Below are positions 18,104 through 27,243 of a stretch of DNA of 64,000 nucleotides, piece by piece. Positions within the stretch are counted from its first letter, which is position 1. Each line of letters begins with the position of its first letter. Under the pieces are notes generated by a model that was not told where the DNA came from, did not search any database, and worked only from the letters and a program-made list of their open reading frames with translations. This DNA is from an uncultured Caulobacteraceae bacterium (GTDB lineage: Bacteria; Pseudomonadota; Alphaproteobacteria; Caulobacterales; Caulobacteraceae), in contig CAIQJF010000088.1 in the NCBI GenBank assembly GCA_903872075.1, forward strand, positions 1 through 64,000, in the 5' to 3' direction. Made by a program: the position numbers and the translations under genes.

Positions 18104-18430
18104 TCAGGATTGGCCTGAGGAGCCGGCCTGCCGGATGATCTCATGGTGGCGGATCACCTCGGTGGTGAGGAAGGTCAGGAATTTCTCGGCAAATTCAGGC
18201 GCAAGGTCGGCGTCCGCGGCCAGCGAGCGCAGGCGCGCGATCTGCCGGGCTTCCCGCGCGGGGTCCGCCGCAGGCAGGGTCAGTCGGGCTTTAAGCCGGC
18301 CGACCTTCTGGGTGCATTTGAAGCGTTCGGCCAGAAGATGAAGGATCGCCGCATCGATATTATCGATCGAGTGGCGCAGTTCGGCCAACTCGGGCGGCAC
18401 GGCGGGGGCGGAGGTGTTTTGATCGGACAT
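18104..18430 (-). CDS. Chorismate mutase, AroQ class
   Basis: A 108-residue all-helical protein converting chorismate to prephenate for phenylalanine and tyrosine synthesis. The first helix ELAELRHSIDNIDAAILHLL, the lysine-containing segment KVGRLKA, and the third helix with FLTTEVIRHHE match the AroQ fold of stand-alone alphaproteobacterial enzymes. There is no signal peptide, so it is cytoplasmic. The gene sits between polysaccharide genes without obvious functional link. It ends 38 nt from the convergent broken barrel gene. Confidence 0.9.
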   Translation of the reverse strand: MSDQNTSAPAVPPELAELRHSIDNIDAAILHLLAERFKCTQKVGRLKARLTLPAADPAREARQIARLRSLAADADLAPEFAEKFLTFLTTEVIRHHEIIRQAGSSGQS

Positions 18431-18551
18431 GAGTGTCTACGTCGCGGGGAACGGTGGGGAGGTCAAGCCTGCCGGAGGCGATTGCTACGGCGCGAACGGC
18501 CGTGGTAGGGCTGTGGCGGGCCGAGAAGAGCAAGGCTCGAAAGAGGGTCGT

Positions 18552-19607
18552 GTGACTTCTCACAAGAATAATATCGGTCTTCTGCGCCTCATTCTTGCGC
18601 TTTTGGTCATCATCGGTCACGCGCCGGAGATGATTGATGGCAATAGATTGCGAGAACCCCTGACGGTGATCTTTCATACGATTTCACTCGGTGAATTCGC
18701 GGTCGATGGATTCTTTATCCTCAGCGGATATTTGATCACAAGTAGTATGTTTGCGTCTTCCACCCTGTTTTCTTATATGAAGCGACGGATCCTGCGCATC
18801 TACCCTGGGTTCATCATCGCCTTTCTTCTGTGTGCGCTGGCGGTTTCGCCCATGGTGGGAGGTCACCCCTCAGCGTCACTCAAAACCGTCTATCACATGC
18901 TGATCCTGGAGGCGCCTCCCGCCTATCCGGGGCAACTTGCCGGGCTTCCTTATCCGGCCCTGAACGGCTCGATGTGGACCATCGCCTATGAGTTTCGCTG
19001 CTATCTGCTGGTCGCCCTGCTGGGCGTTACGGGCCTGCTGGGGCGGCGGCGTCTGGTGCTGGCCTTGACAGTTGCGCTGGCGGTGCTCTCGATTGCCGTG
19101 ATGTTCCCCGTCGTCGCGGCCGCTTTCGAAGCCCTCGACGGGCGGTTACGCCTGCAATCGCTGATTGGCGCCTCCGGACAGACCATCCGGCTGACGGCGA
19201 TCTTCCTGATCGGGACCTGCGCCTACAACTATCGTGAACTGATCGTGGCCCGGGCCGATGGCCGGCTTGCGCTCGCCGGCCTCATCACCGCGTTGGCGGC
19301 GATGTTCGAGCCACACATCGCCGAGATCGCTTTGGCGGTGTTCGGCGGCTACGCGTTCTTCTGGCTAGCCTTCAAGGCCAATCTAGGCCCTCTCCAGCAG
19401 ATCAACGACAAGTGGGACGTCAGCTACGGGGTTTACCTTTACGGGTGGCCGATCTCGATCACGCTGCTGTGGTTCAATCGCGGCATCTCACCGGTCGCGC
19501 TCGCCACGATCAGCGTGCCGCTGGCCCTCGCGTTCGGCGCCGTCAGCTGGTGGGGACTCGAACGCTGGGCGAAGGATCTCGGACGAGTCCGGCGCCACGC
19601 TGCTTAA
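18552..19607 (+). CDS. Membrane acyltransferase, acyltransferase-3 family
   Basis: A 351-residue polytopic protein of the OafA/ExoZ type that moves acyl groups, usually acetyl or succinyl, onto surface glycans. NIGLLRLILALLVIIGHAPE carries the conserved arginine and histidine of helix 1, and FAVDGFFILSGYLITSS plus RRILRIYPGF are signature segments. GTG at 18552 is preferred because AAGAGGG lies 6 nt upstream. A further ATG at 18429 overlaps the divergent mutase start and adds non-homologous residues. The first 150 nt are noticeably more AT-rich than the surroundings, a possible mark of transfer. Confidence 0.85.
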   Translation: MTSHKNNIGLLRLILALLVIIGHAPEMIDGNRLREPLTVIFHTISLGEFAVDGFFILSGYLITSSMFASSTLFSYMKRRILRIYPGFIIAFLLCALAVSPMVGGHPSASLKTVYHMLILEAPPAYPGQLAGLPYPALNGSMWTIAYEFRCYLLVALLGVTGLLGRRRLVLALTVALAVLSIAVMFPVVAAAFEALDGRLRLQSLIGASGQTIRLTAIFLIGTCAYNYRELIVARADGRLALAGLITALAAMFEPHIAEIALAVFGGYAFFWLAFKANLGPLQQINDKWDVSYGVYLYGWPISITLLWFNRGISPVALATISVPLALAFGAVSWWGLERWAKDLGRVRRHAA

Positions 19608-19652
19608 CTGAGGTCGGTGCGCTTTGGCGGACCCAACACAAGGAGGATTTCG

Positions 19653-20138
19653 TTGAACACGACGCTGATCGCCGCCGCCGAGGCCCTGGGCGAACAACTC
19701 AAGGCGCGCAAACAGACGGTTGCCGTGGCCGAATCGTCCTCGGGTGGACTGATCAGCGCCGCGCTGCTCGCCGTGCCCGGCGCCAGCGCCTATTTCCTCG
19801 GCGGGGCGGTCGTCTACACGGCCAAGGCGCGCATGGCGCTCATGGGTTTGCCTCGGGAGGCGGTGGCGGGCATGCGCTCGGCCAGCGAGCCCTATGCGCT
19901 GCTGCTGGCCCGCACGGCGCGGGAGAATCTCGGGGCGGTGTGGGGCCTGTCTGAAACCGGCGCCTCTGGCCCGACCGGCAACCCCTACGGCGATGCGGCC
20001 GGCCACACCTGTCTCGCGATCTCGGGCCCGGTCGAGATGGCTATCACGCTTGAGACCGGCGAATCCGATCGCGAGGCCAATATGGATGCCTTCGCCATTG
20101 CGGCGATCACGCTACTGACCCGGGCGCTCGCAGATTAA
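19653..20138 (+). CDS. pncC: CinA C-terminal domain protein (nicotinamide-nucleotide amidase family)
   Basis: A 161-residue stand-alone CinA-C domain that would hydrolyse NMN to nicotinate mononucleotide in pyridine nucleotide recycling. VAVAESSSGGLISAALLAVPGAS carries the catalytic serine, and GGAVVYTAKAR and ETGASGPTGNPYGDAAGH are the other family signatures. The start is TTG at 19653 because a perfect AGGAGG lies 6-7 nt upstream; a start at 19617 gives unrelated residues. The last codons overlap the convergent small exported gene by 4 nt. Confidence 0.88.
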   Translation: MNTTLIAAAEALGEQLKARKQTVAVAESSSGGLISAALLAVPGASAYFLGGAVVYTAKARMALMGLPREAVAGMRSASEPYALLLARTARENLGAVWGLSETGASGPTGNPYGDAAGHTCLAISGPVEMAITLETGESDREANMDAFAIAAITLLTRALAD

Positions 20139-20548
20139 CGGCGGCGGCCGTTGCGGCCGCCCCAGCCGTTGATCTGGCCGGCGTCGACCGCGATGGTCAC
20201 CGCGCCGTTGTCGCCGACGGGCACGCACACGACACCGCCGATCTCACGGTATCCGCGCGTGCCGATGCCCGCCCAGACTTCACCATGGGCCTTCTTGTCG
20301 GTCTTGCCGTCTTCGTCCTTCACCGGCCCGCCGCACGGCAGGGCCGAACGGACGAAGTCCGGTCCACGGTCGATGCGATCGGACAGCCGCAAGGTGTCCC
20401 GCGTCGACTCGAATGGCGGCGCGGTCAGGGGGGTCCCACCGGCTGTGGGCATAGCCTCCTGGGCCTGCACCAGACCGGGCATGGCGACCAGCAGACATAC
20501 GCAGGCCGCCCGGAAGGGCTGGAAGCGCTGCGGCGTTCGGTTACCCAT
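20135..20548 (-). CDS. Small exported protein of unknown function
   Basis: A 137-residue protein with a signal peptide (FRAACVCLLVAMPGLVQAQ). The mature part contains STRDTLRLSDRIDRGPDF, two cysteines in LPCGGPV and GVVCVPVG, and a Gly/Arg-rich tail. No domain is recognised. The ATG at 20548 is preferred because the hydrophobic leader follows directly and GGAGC lies upstream. It is divergent to putA across 77 nt and might share its promoter region. Confidence 0.65.
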   Translation of the reverse strand: MGNRTPQRFQPFRAACVCLLVAMPGLVQAQEAMPTAGGTPLTAPPFESTRDTLRLSDRIDRGPDFVRSALPCGGPVKDEDGKTDKKAHGEVWAGIGTRGYREIGGVVCVPVGDNGAVTIAVDAGQINGWGGRNGRRR

Positions 20549-20625
20549 GTCGGTGCTCCGTGTGGCAACAATGGTATAGCAGCCCTGTGCCGCGGCCAAA
20601 TTACGACGCCGAAAGGTTAGCGCCG

Positions 20626-23600
20626 ATGTCCGAGCCCGACCCGTTGCAGATCGCCCGCGAGTCCATCGCGCCCCTCTATCGGATCGCCGAACCCCTGGCC
20701 CTGACACCCCTGGCCGAGGCCGCCCGGCTGTCCCCCCGCGAACGGGATCGGGTTCTGCTGCAGGCGGCCAGTCTCCTGGCGGCGATGCGGGAGCCGGGCC
20801 GCGCGGGCTGGGTCGATCAGTTTCTGCGCGAGTACAGCCTCTCCAGCGAGGAAGGTGCGGCGCTGCTGGGCCTTGCAGAAGCCTATCTACGCGTGCCTGA
20901 CGCCGGAACGGCCGACGCCTTGATCAAGGACAAGCTGATCCGCGGCGATTGGCGGGCTCATCTTGACGGCGCGCCGTCGGCGATCGTCAAGAGCGCGACC
21001 CTGGGACTGATCCTGGCTCAGAGCCTGGCTGAAGCGCCGGCGGGCACGTTGCGAGGTCTGGTGGCCAGGCTCGGCGAGCCGACCGTCCGCGCCGCCGTCG
21101 CCGGGGCCATGCAGACCATGGGCCAGGCCTTTGTCCTCGGCCGCGACATTGATGAGGCGCTGAAGCGCGCCGGCTCCGGCGCCAACCGGGCCTATCGCTA
21201 TTCCTTCGACATGCTTGGCGAGGGCGCGCGAACGGCCGCTGACGCCGAGAGCTATTTCGGCGCCTATGCTGACGCCGTGACCCGGGTCGGACGGGCTGAA
21301 TCCCGCCAGGGCGACATGTTCGGGCGTCACAGCGTGTCGGTGAAACTCTCCGCCCTGCATCCCCGCTACGAACCGCTTCAGGCCGGTCGCGCCGTCCCCG
21401 AACTGATCGATCTCCTGGTGGCCCTTTCACGCACCGCCAAGGGCGCCGGAGTGGGCCTTACGGTCGACGCCGAGGAGAGCGAGCGCCTTGAGATGTCGCT
21501 CGACATCATCGCCGGCGCCGCCCTGCATCCCGACCTGTCCGGCTGGGACGGTCTGGGCATGGCCATCCAGGCGTATCAGCGCCGGGCGCCGGCGGTGGTC
21601 GCCTGGGCCGGCGAGCTCGCCAGGCAGTCGGGCCGCAAGCTGATGGTGCGCCTGGTCAAGGGCGCCTACTGGGACACAGAGATCAAACGCGCCCAGGAAC
21701 GCGGTCTGGCTGAATATCCCGTCTTCACCCGCAAGACCGGGACCGACGTCTCCTACCTGGCCTGCGCCAAGGCCATGCTGGCCGACACGTCGCTGTCCCC
21801 GGCCTTCGCGACCCACAACGCCCTGACCGTGGCTACGATCCTGGAATGGGCGGGGTCGCGTACGGATTTCGAGTTCCAGCGCCTCCACGGCATGGGCGAG
21901 GGCCTCTACGAGGGTCTGGTCGCCGACCGTGGTCTGGCGGTCAGGGTCTATGCGCCGGTGGGCGGCTATCGCGATCTCCTGGCCTACCTCGTGCGTCGTC
22001 TCCTGGAAAATGGGGCCAACACGAGCTTTGTTCACCAGATTTCCGCCAGCGATGTCAGCGACGCCGAGCTGCTCGCCGATCCCGTGGAGCGGGCCCTCGC
22101 CAAGGGCCTGACCGGCCACCCCGCCATCGTCGCTCCGGCTGATCTCTACGGACCGTCCCGGCGAAACTCCGCCGGTGTCGATCTTTCCGACGCGCGCACG
22201 CTGTCGCGGCTGCTCTCGGATATTGACGCGCACGGGGACGCCCCTGCGCCCGCGCCGAAAGGTTCCGCAACGCCGGTGTTCAACCCGGCGGACACCCGTC
22301 GCAGTGTCGGCGCGGTCGTTCCGGCCTCGCCCGGCGACGTCACGGCCGCTGTGACCGCCGCCGCGCACGCCCAGCCCGATTGGGATCGCCTCGGGGCGCC
22401 GGCGCGGGCCGCGATCCTGGATCGGCTCGCCGATCTGCTCGAACGCGACCGCGCGGCCCTTCTGGCCCTGCTCATTCGCGAAGCCGGCAAGACCATCGGC
22501 GACGGCCTGGGTGAGGTGCGTGAGGCCGTGGATTTCTGCCGCTACTATGCGGCCGAGGCGCGGCGCGTGGGCGAGCCCCTGACGCTCCCCGGACCGACCG
22601 GCGAGCTCAATCAACTCAGCCTGCGCGGCCGGGGTGTCTGGGCCTGCGTCAGCCCGTGGAACTTCCCGCTGGCGATTTTCCTGGGTCAGGTCGCCGCCGC
22701 CTTGGTCATGGGCAACGCCGTGGTGGCCAAGCCCGCGCCGCAGACGCCGCTGATCGCCGCCGCCGCAGTGCGGCTGGCGTTGGAAGCCGGAGTCCCAGCC
22801 GATGTCCTGAAGCTTGCAACGGGCGGGCCTGAGATCGGTCAGGCGCTGGTCGCGGACAGTCGGATCGCCGGCGTCGCCTTCACTGGGTCCACGGCCACCG
22901 CCCGGCGGATCGCCCGGACACTTCTGGAAGACGACCGCCGCCCCTTGACGCCCCTGATCGCGGAGACCGGCGGACTCAACGCCATGTTCGTGGATTCAAC
23001 GGCGCTGCCGGAACAGGTGGTCGGCGACGTGATCACCTCGGCGTTCCTGAGCGCCGGCCAAAGGTGTTCCGCCCTCAGGCTGCTTTGCCTCCACGAGGAC
23101 ATAGCCGAGGATGTCCTGCGTATGTTGGCAGGGGCCATGGACGAACTCGTGATCGGCGACCCGGCGCTGCCGAGCACCGATGTGGGACCCGTGATCGATG
23201 CTGCGGCGCGCGCCCGTATCGCGGCTCATCTGCAAGTCTGGCGAGAGCGCATCGCCCACGCCTGTGCTCTGCCGCAGGGGCTTGAGAGTGGGTTCTTCGT
23301 TCCACCGACGGTGATCCGGCTAACGGTCGTCGAGGATCTGACGGAAGAGATTTTCGGGCCGGTGCTGCACGTCATCACGTGGAAGTCCGGGACGATGACG
23401 GAGACGCTCGGCAAGGTCATGGCGTCCGGCTACGGTCTGACCCTGGGCGTTCACAGCCGCATCGCCGGCGTGGCCGACGCGGTCAGGCGCGAGGCGCGGG
23501 TCGGCAACATCTACGTCAACAGGTCGATGATCGGGGCGGTCGTCGGCGTGCAGCCGTTCGGCGGCGAAGGGCTGTCCGGGACGGGGCCGAAGGCCGGAGG

Positions 23601-23697
23601 CCCCCACTATCTGCCGCGCTTCGCGGTGGAGCGAACCTACACCGTGGACACCACCTCGGCGGGCGGCAACGCCAGCCTGCTCGGACTTGAGGACTGA
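20626..23697 (+). CDS. putA: Bifunctional proline dehydrogenase / L-glutamate-gamma-semialdehyde dehydrogenase
   Basis: Oxidises proline to glutamate in two steps with channelling. The FAD-dependent PRODH domain (about residues 100-490) shows KLMVRLVKGAYWDTEIKRA, ATHNALTV and RVYAPVGGYRDLL. The ALDH domain (about 540-1010) shows SPWNFPLAIFLGQ, FTGSTATARRIAR, the glutamate in AETGGLNA and nucleophile Cys814 in SAGQRCSA. The 1023-residue product lacks an N-terminal ribbon-helix-helix DNA-binding domain, so it is a type A, non-regulatory PutA. ATG 20626 is chosen by homology; a frame extension upstream is unrelated. Confidence 0.96.
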   Translation: MSEPDPLQIARESIAPLYRIAEPLALTPLAEAARLSPRERDRVLLQAASLLAAMREPGRAGWVDQFLREYSLSSEEGAALLGLAEAYLRVPDAGTADALIKDKLIRGDWRAHLDGAPSAIVKSATLGLILAQSLAEAPAGTLRGLVARLGEPTVRAAVAGAMQTMGQAFVLGRDIDEALKRAGSGANRAYRYSFDMLGEGARTAADAESYFGAYADAVTRVGRAESRQGDMFGRHSVSVKLSALHPRYEPLQAGRAVPELIDLLVALSRTAKGAGVGLTVDAEESERLEMSLDIIAGAALHPDLSGWDGLGMAIQAYQRRAPAVVAWAGELARQSGRKLMVRLVKGAYWDTEIKRAQERGLAEYPVFTRKTGTDVSYLACAKAMLADTSLSPAFATHNALTVATILEWAGSRTDFEFQRLHGMGEGLYEGLVADRGLAVRVYAPVGGYRDLLAYLVRRLLENGANTSFVHQISASDVSDAELLADPVERALAKGLTGHPAIVAPADLYGPSRRNSAGVDLSDARTLSRLLSDIDAHGDAPAPAPKGSATPVFNPADTRRSVGAVVPASPGDVTAAVTAAAHAQPDWDRLGAPARAAILDRLADLLERDRAALLALLIREAGKTIGDGLGEVREAVDFCRYYAAEARRVGEPLTLPGPTGELNQLSLRGRGVWACVSPWNFPLAIFLGQVAAALVMGNAVVAKPAPQTPLIAAAAVRLALEAGVPADVLKLATGGPEIGQALVADSRIAGVAFTGSTATARRIARTLLEDDRRPLTPLIAETGGLNAMFVDSTALPEQVVGDVITSAFLSAGQRCSALRLLCLHEDIAEDVLRMLAGAMDELVIGDPALPSTDVGPVIDAAARARIAAHLQVWRERIAHACALPQGLESGFFVPPTVIRLTVVEDLTEEIFGPVLHVITWKSGTMTETLGKVMASGYGLTLGVHSRIAGVADAVRREARVGNIYVNRSMIGAVVGVQPFGGEGLSGTGPKAGGPHYLPRFAVERTYTVDTTSAGGNASLLGLED

Positions 23698-23702
23698 ACG
23701 AT

Positions 23703-24866
23703 TTGGTTGAGACGGCGGACGTAATCGTGGTCGGGCTTGGCGCGGCCGGCGCGGCGGCGGCGTGGAGGCTGGCGCGGAAGGGGCTCAGCGTCATCGGCTT
23801 CGACCGGCATCATCCGCCGCACGACCGGGGCTCCAGCCATGGCGGGAGCCGCATCACCCGCCAGGCGATCGGCGAGGGCGACGACTATGTCCCGCTTGCG
23901 CTCAGATCTCATGAACTCTGGCGCGAGATCGAGGCGGAGACCGGCGAGAGCCTGTTGCTGACCACCGGGGCGGTGGTTATCGGCGATCCGGCCGAAGGCG
24001 CGGCCCATCCGGGCAAGGAGGATTTCCTCCTGCGCACCATCGCCGCGGCGCGGCGGTTCGGCATTCCACATGAGGTGCTGACGCCGGCCGAGACCACAAG
24101 ACGCTACCCCCAGCTTACGCCGCGCGGCGATGAGACGGTCTATTTCGAGCCCGGCGCCGGCCTGCTGGTCCCCGAGCGTTGCGTCGCCGCCCAGATCGGT
24201 CTGGCCCGGCGGGCCGGGGCCCGTATACGCCTTGGTGAAGCCGTTCTGACCATCAGCGACACGGCCTCAGGTGTCAGGGTCGTCACCGATCAGGGCGACT
24301 ATGAGGCCGATCAGGTGGTGGTCGCCGCCGGGGCCTGGGCGGGAGGTCTTCTGGGCGGACCGACCGCGGCGAAGCTTTCCACCTGGCGACAGCAGATGCA
24401 CTGGTTCGCCCCCGACGACCCGGCCGCCTTCGCGCCGGAGCGCTTTCCGGTGTTCATCTGGATGCACGGCGCGGCGACCGATGACTGGTTCTATGGCTTC
24501 CCGCTGCTGCCCGGGGAGCCGGGGGTGAAGGTCGCGGACGAGCGGTTCGACGCGCCTCTGACGGGGCCGGACGCCCACACATTGGATGTCGATCCGGCCG
24601 CCCCCTTGGCCATGTGGACCCGCCACGTCCCGGGCCGTGTCGCTGGGGTGACGGACAGGCCCGTGAAGTCCGCCGCCTGTCTGTACACCATGGCCCCGGG
24701 CAGCCGGTTCCGGATCGGCCGCGAACCGGGCCGCGAACGGGTCATCGTCGCCTCGGCCTGCTCCGGCCACGGCTTCAAGCACTCAGCGGCCGTCGGTGAC
24801 CTGGTGGCGGAGTTGGCGACGGCGCGCGAAACGCCGGATCTGCTGGCGCCCTTCGCCTTGCTCTAG
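23703..24866 (+). CDS. FAD-dependent amine oxidase, monomeric sarcosine oxidase / N-methyltryptophan oxidase family
   Basis: A 387-residue flavoenzyme oxidising N-methylated amino acids or related imino acids. ADVIVVGLGAAGAAAAWRLA is the dinucleotide fold. GSSHGGSRITRQAI is the family FAD segment. Cys326 in AACLYTMAP matches the cysteine that holds FAD covalently in this family, and SACSGHGFKHS is the C-terminal FAD motif. The start is TTG at 23703, 5 nt after putA, so the pair is co-transcribed and the substrate may be an N-methyl amino acid or a proline-related compound. The substrate is not determined by sequence. Confidence 0.88.
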   Translation: MVETADVIVVGLGAAGAAAAWRLARKGLSVIGFDRHHPPHDRGSSHGGSRITRQAIGEGDDYVPLALRSHELWREIEAETGESLLLTTGAVVIGDPAEGAAHPGKEDFLLRTIAAARRFGIPHEVLTPAETTRRYPQLTPRGDETVYFEPGAGLLVPERCVAAQIGLARRAGARIRLGEAVLTISDTASGVRVVTDQGDYEADQVVVAAGAWAGGLLGGPTAAKLSTWRQQMHWFAPDDPAAFAPERFPVFIWMHGAATDDWFYGFPLLPGEPGVKVADERFDAPLTGPDAHTLDVDPAAPLAMWTRHVPGRVAGVTDRPVKSAACLYTMAPGSRFRIGREPGRERVIVASACSGHGFKHSAAVGDLVAELATARETPDLLAPFALL

Positions 24867-25228
24867 CGAAAGGTGGCGAAATAGCTGATCAGGTCTTCCC
24901 GCTCCTTGGCGTCGGGGACCTGAATGGGCATCGCGGTGCCCGGGATCGCCGTCGAGGGATTGGTGATGAAACGGTCGAGCTCCGGGCCCGTCCAGACACG
25001 CCCGTCGGCCCTCAGCGCCGCCGAATAGGCGAAGCCGTCCACCGATCCGGCTTTGCGGCCGATGACACCCTTCAGGGGCGGACCCTGGCCGCCGCCTTCG
25101 GCGATGTGGCACATGACGCAGCGGTCGAGGAACAGGCCCTCGCCGGCGGCGGGGTCCCCCGCCGCCGCGGCCGGCGCCGCCAGGGCGACGAACGCCGCGA
25201 GGATCAATCCGGGCCCCGCTCGCCTCAT
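24863..25228 (-). CDS. Class I cytochrome c
   Basis: A 121-residue exported protein with a signal peptide (GLILAAFVALAAPAAAA) and one heme site C37-VM-C40-H41. A likely methionine axial ligand sits in GTAMPIQV. DLISYFATF is the usual last helix. It follows the sugar dehydrogenase gene with a 4-nt overlap and would be its periplasmic electron acceptor. Its stop overlaps the convergent oxidase gene by 4 nt. Confidence 0.92.
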   Translation of the reverse strand: MRRAGPGLILAAFVALAAPAAAAGDPAAGEGLFLDRCVMCHIAEGGGQGPPLKGVIGRKAGSVDGFAYSAALRADGRVWTGPELDRFITNPSTAIPGTAMPIQVPDAKEREDLISYFATFR

Positions 25229-26589
25229 GAAGCGGGATGTCCCTTGGCGTCGGGAACAACCCGCCAGACCTGGTTCGACACGTCGTCGGTGAACAGCAGG
25301 GCCCCATCATGGGCCACCGCGACACCCACCGGGCGGCCCCAGACACCCCTCTCGTCCGCCACGAAGCCCGTCACGAAGTCCTCATAGCCGCCGTCCGGAA
25401 CGCCGTTCTTCAGCTTCAGATGGACGATCTTGTAGCCGGTGCGTTTGCCGCGGTTCCAGGAGCCGTGCAGCGCCACGAAGGCGTCGCCCCGGTAGTTGGC
25501 CGGGAACGCCGCGGCCCCAGTGCGCGCAGTGTAGAATGTCAGGCCGAGGGCGGCGGAATGCGGCTGGATGAGCACGTCGGGGACCGTGGCCTTGCCCGCG
25601 AGGTCGGGCCGCTGGCCCTTGAGGCGCGGGTCTTCATGGTCGCCCATGTAGTACCAGGGCCAGCCGTAGTAGCCGCCGGCCTTGACCCGGGTGGCGTAGT
25701 CCGGCGGCAGGTCGTCGCCCAGGCTGTCGCGCTCATTGACCACACACCAGGGATCGCCGGTCACCGTGTTCACGCGCAGGGAGACGCAGTTGCGGATGCC
25801 GCTGGCGAACACCTTCCGGTCGCCGCCAGTGAGATCGAAGCTGAGAACGTCGGCCCGATCTTCCTCGCGTCCCCAGGCGGATCCGAGCAGGTGGGTGGCT
25901 TCCCAGGCCTTGGCGTCAGGCACGGCCTTGGCCGGCATGCCTTCGGCGAGGTTGGAGCCGGACCCGACCGAGATCAGCATGCGCTTGCCGTCGGCGGAGA
26001 AATCCACGTCGCGGGTGGTGTGGCCGCCCGAGGTTCCTGTCAGCTTGGCGATCAGGGTTTCGGCCGGGCCGGAGGCTTTCAGATCGCCGGCCTTGTAGGG
26101 GAAGCGGACCACGGAATTGTTGTTGGCCACATAGACGAAGCGCGGATGCGGCCCGGCCGGAAAGAAGGCCATGCCGAAGGGCTGACCGAGACCCGCGGCG
26201 AAGACGGAGGTCGTGGCCGGCGCGGCGGCGCCGTCGGCGGCCCGCAGAACGGTGATCTTTCCGGCGTCGGTCTCGGCGACAAATATATCGCCGTTAGGCG
26301 CGACGCGGATCTGCCGGGGATGGTCGAGCTTGGCGAACGGCGTGACGGTGAAGCCCGGCAGGGTCTTCAGGACCGCGTCGGCGGGAGGTGCGACCTGGGC
26401 CGGCGGAAAGGCCGAAGGGCGGGTCGCGAACGGGGCGGGCAGGTCGTCCTTGGTGATATGCCGCACCACGCCGGGCCCGTCCGTGCGCCAGTCGCCATAG
26501 GCGGCCGAGCCGGTCAGAGGCGCCGCGCTGGCGGCGCCGGCGAGGGCGATCAGACCGGAGGAGAGAAGCAGGCGCTTGGGAGCGGTCAT
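25225..26589 (-). CDS. PQQ-type sugar (sorbosone/glucose) dehydrogenase, exported
   Basis: A 454-residue six-bladed beta-propeller protein of the soluble glucose/sorbosone dehydrogenase family. A signal peptide (LLLSSGLIALAGAASA) is followed by HPRQIRVAPNGDIFVAET, GQPFGMAFFP, VYVANNNSVVRFPY and GGHTTRDVDFSADGKRM. HGSWNRGKRTGYKIV is the conserved late segment. It would oxidise an aldose or sorbosone in the periplasm with PQQ and hand electrons to the overlapping cytochrome c gene product. ATG 26589 has AAGGAA 6-7 nt upstream. The frame stays open far upstream, but that part is not homologous. Confidence 0.88.
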   Translation of the reverse strand: MTAPKRLLLSSGLIALAGAASAAPLTGSAAYGDWRTDGPGVVRHITKDDLPAPFATRPSAFPPAQVAPPADAVLKTLPGFTVTPFAKLDHPRQIRVAPNGDIFVAETDAGKITVLRAADGAAAPATTSVFAAGLGQPFGMAFFPAGPHPRFVYVANNNSVVRFPYKAGDLKASGPAETLIAKLTGTSGGHTTRDVDFSADGKRMLISVGSGSNLAEGMPAKAVPDAKAWEATHLLGSAWGREEDRADVLSFDLTGGDRKVFASGIRNCVSLRVNTVTGDPWCVVNERDSLGDDLPPDYATRVKAGGYYGWPWYYMGDHEDPRLKGQRPDLAGKATVPDVLIQPHSAALGLTFYTARTGAAAFPANYRGDAFVALHGSWNRGKRTGYKIVHLKLKNGVPDGGYEDFVTGFVADERGVWGRPVGVAVAHDGALLFTDDVSNQVWRVVPDAKGHPAS

Positions 26590-26661
26590 CGGGGTTCCTT
26601 GCGTTTGCGGCGCGGTTGCTTCTAGACCAGGGTTCTGACGCGCGCCACGGGGGCCGGGACC

Positions 26662-27231
26662 TTGTCCATCAGCCTGATCAAGCCGGACCTGGAACGCTTG
26701 CCGGCGTTTCTCGAGGCGCTGCGGCGCGGCTGGTCGCCGGACAATGTGCGCGGCGCCGAGGCCGCCAACGAAATCCTGGCCGCCGCCGCCACGGACCCGG
26801 AGGCGGTGGTGGCCGGCATGGACGATCCGGAAGCCAAGGCCGGGCCCATCCTGCTGCCGGACGGGTCCACGGTGGAGCGCCTGCCGGGCTTTCACCGCTG
26901 GATCTGGGACGGCGCCTTCTGCGGCGTGATCGGGTTTCGCTGGCGGCCGGGAACGGCGGAACTTCCCCCTCACGTACTCGGCCACATCGGCTACGCCGTC
27001 ACGCCATGGAAGCGGGGTCGGGGCTACGCCAGTGAGGCCCTGGGGCTGTTGCTGCCACAGGCCGCCGCTCTCGGCCTGCCTTGGGTCGAACTGACCACCG
27101 ATCCGGACAACACTCCGTCGCAGAACGTCATTCTCAACAACGGCGGCTATCTGCTGGAGCGCTTTCGCAAGGCGCCGGCCTATGGCGGCGGGGAGAGCCT
27201 GCGGTACCGTATCGATTTGGACCCGGTCTGA
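26662..27231 (+). CDS. GNAT family N-acetyltransferase
   Basis: A 189-residue acetyltransferase. The acetyl-CoA-binding part is seen in GHIGYAVTPWKRGRGYASEAL, and VELTTDPDNTPSQNVILNNGGY is typical of the RimJ/RimL-like branch. The start is a TTG at 26662 (TTG TCC ATC AGC), without a strong ribosome site, so the N-terminus is uncertain. The target is unknown. It is divergent from the sugar dehydrogenase across 72 nt and precedes the SDR gene by 12 nt. Confidence 0.8.
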   Translation: MSISLIKPDLERLPAFLEALRRGWSPDNVRGAEAANEILAAAATDPEAVVAGMDDPEAKAGPILLPDGSTVERLPGFHRWIWDGAFCGVIGFRWRPGTAELPPHVLGHIGYAVTPWKRGRGYASEALGLLLPQAAALGLPWVELTTDPDNTPSQNVILNNGGYLLERFRKAPAYGGGESLRYRIDLDPV

Positions 27232-27243
27232 GGTGAGCCTCCC

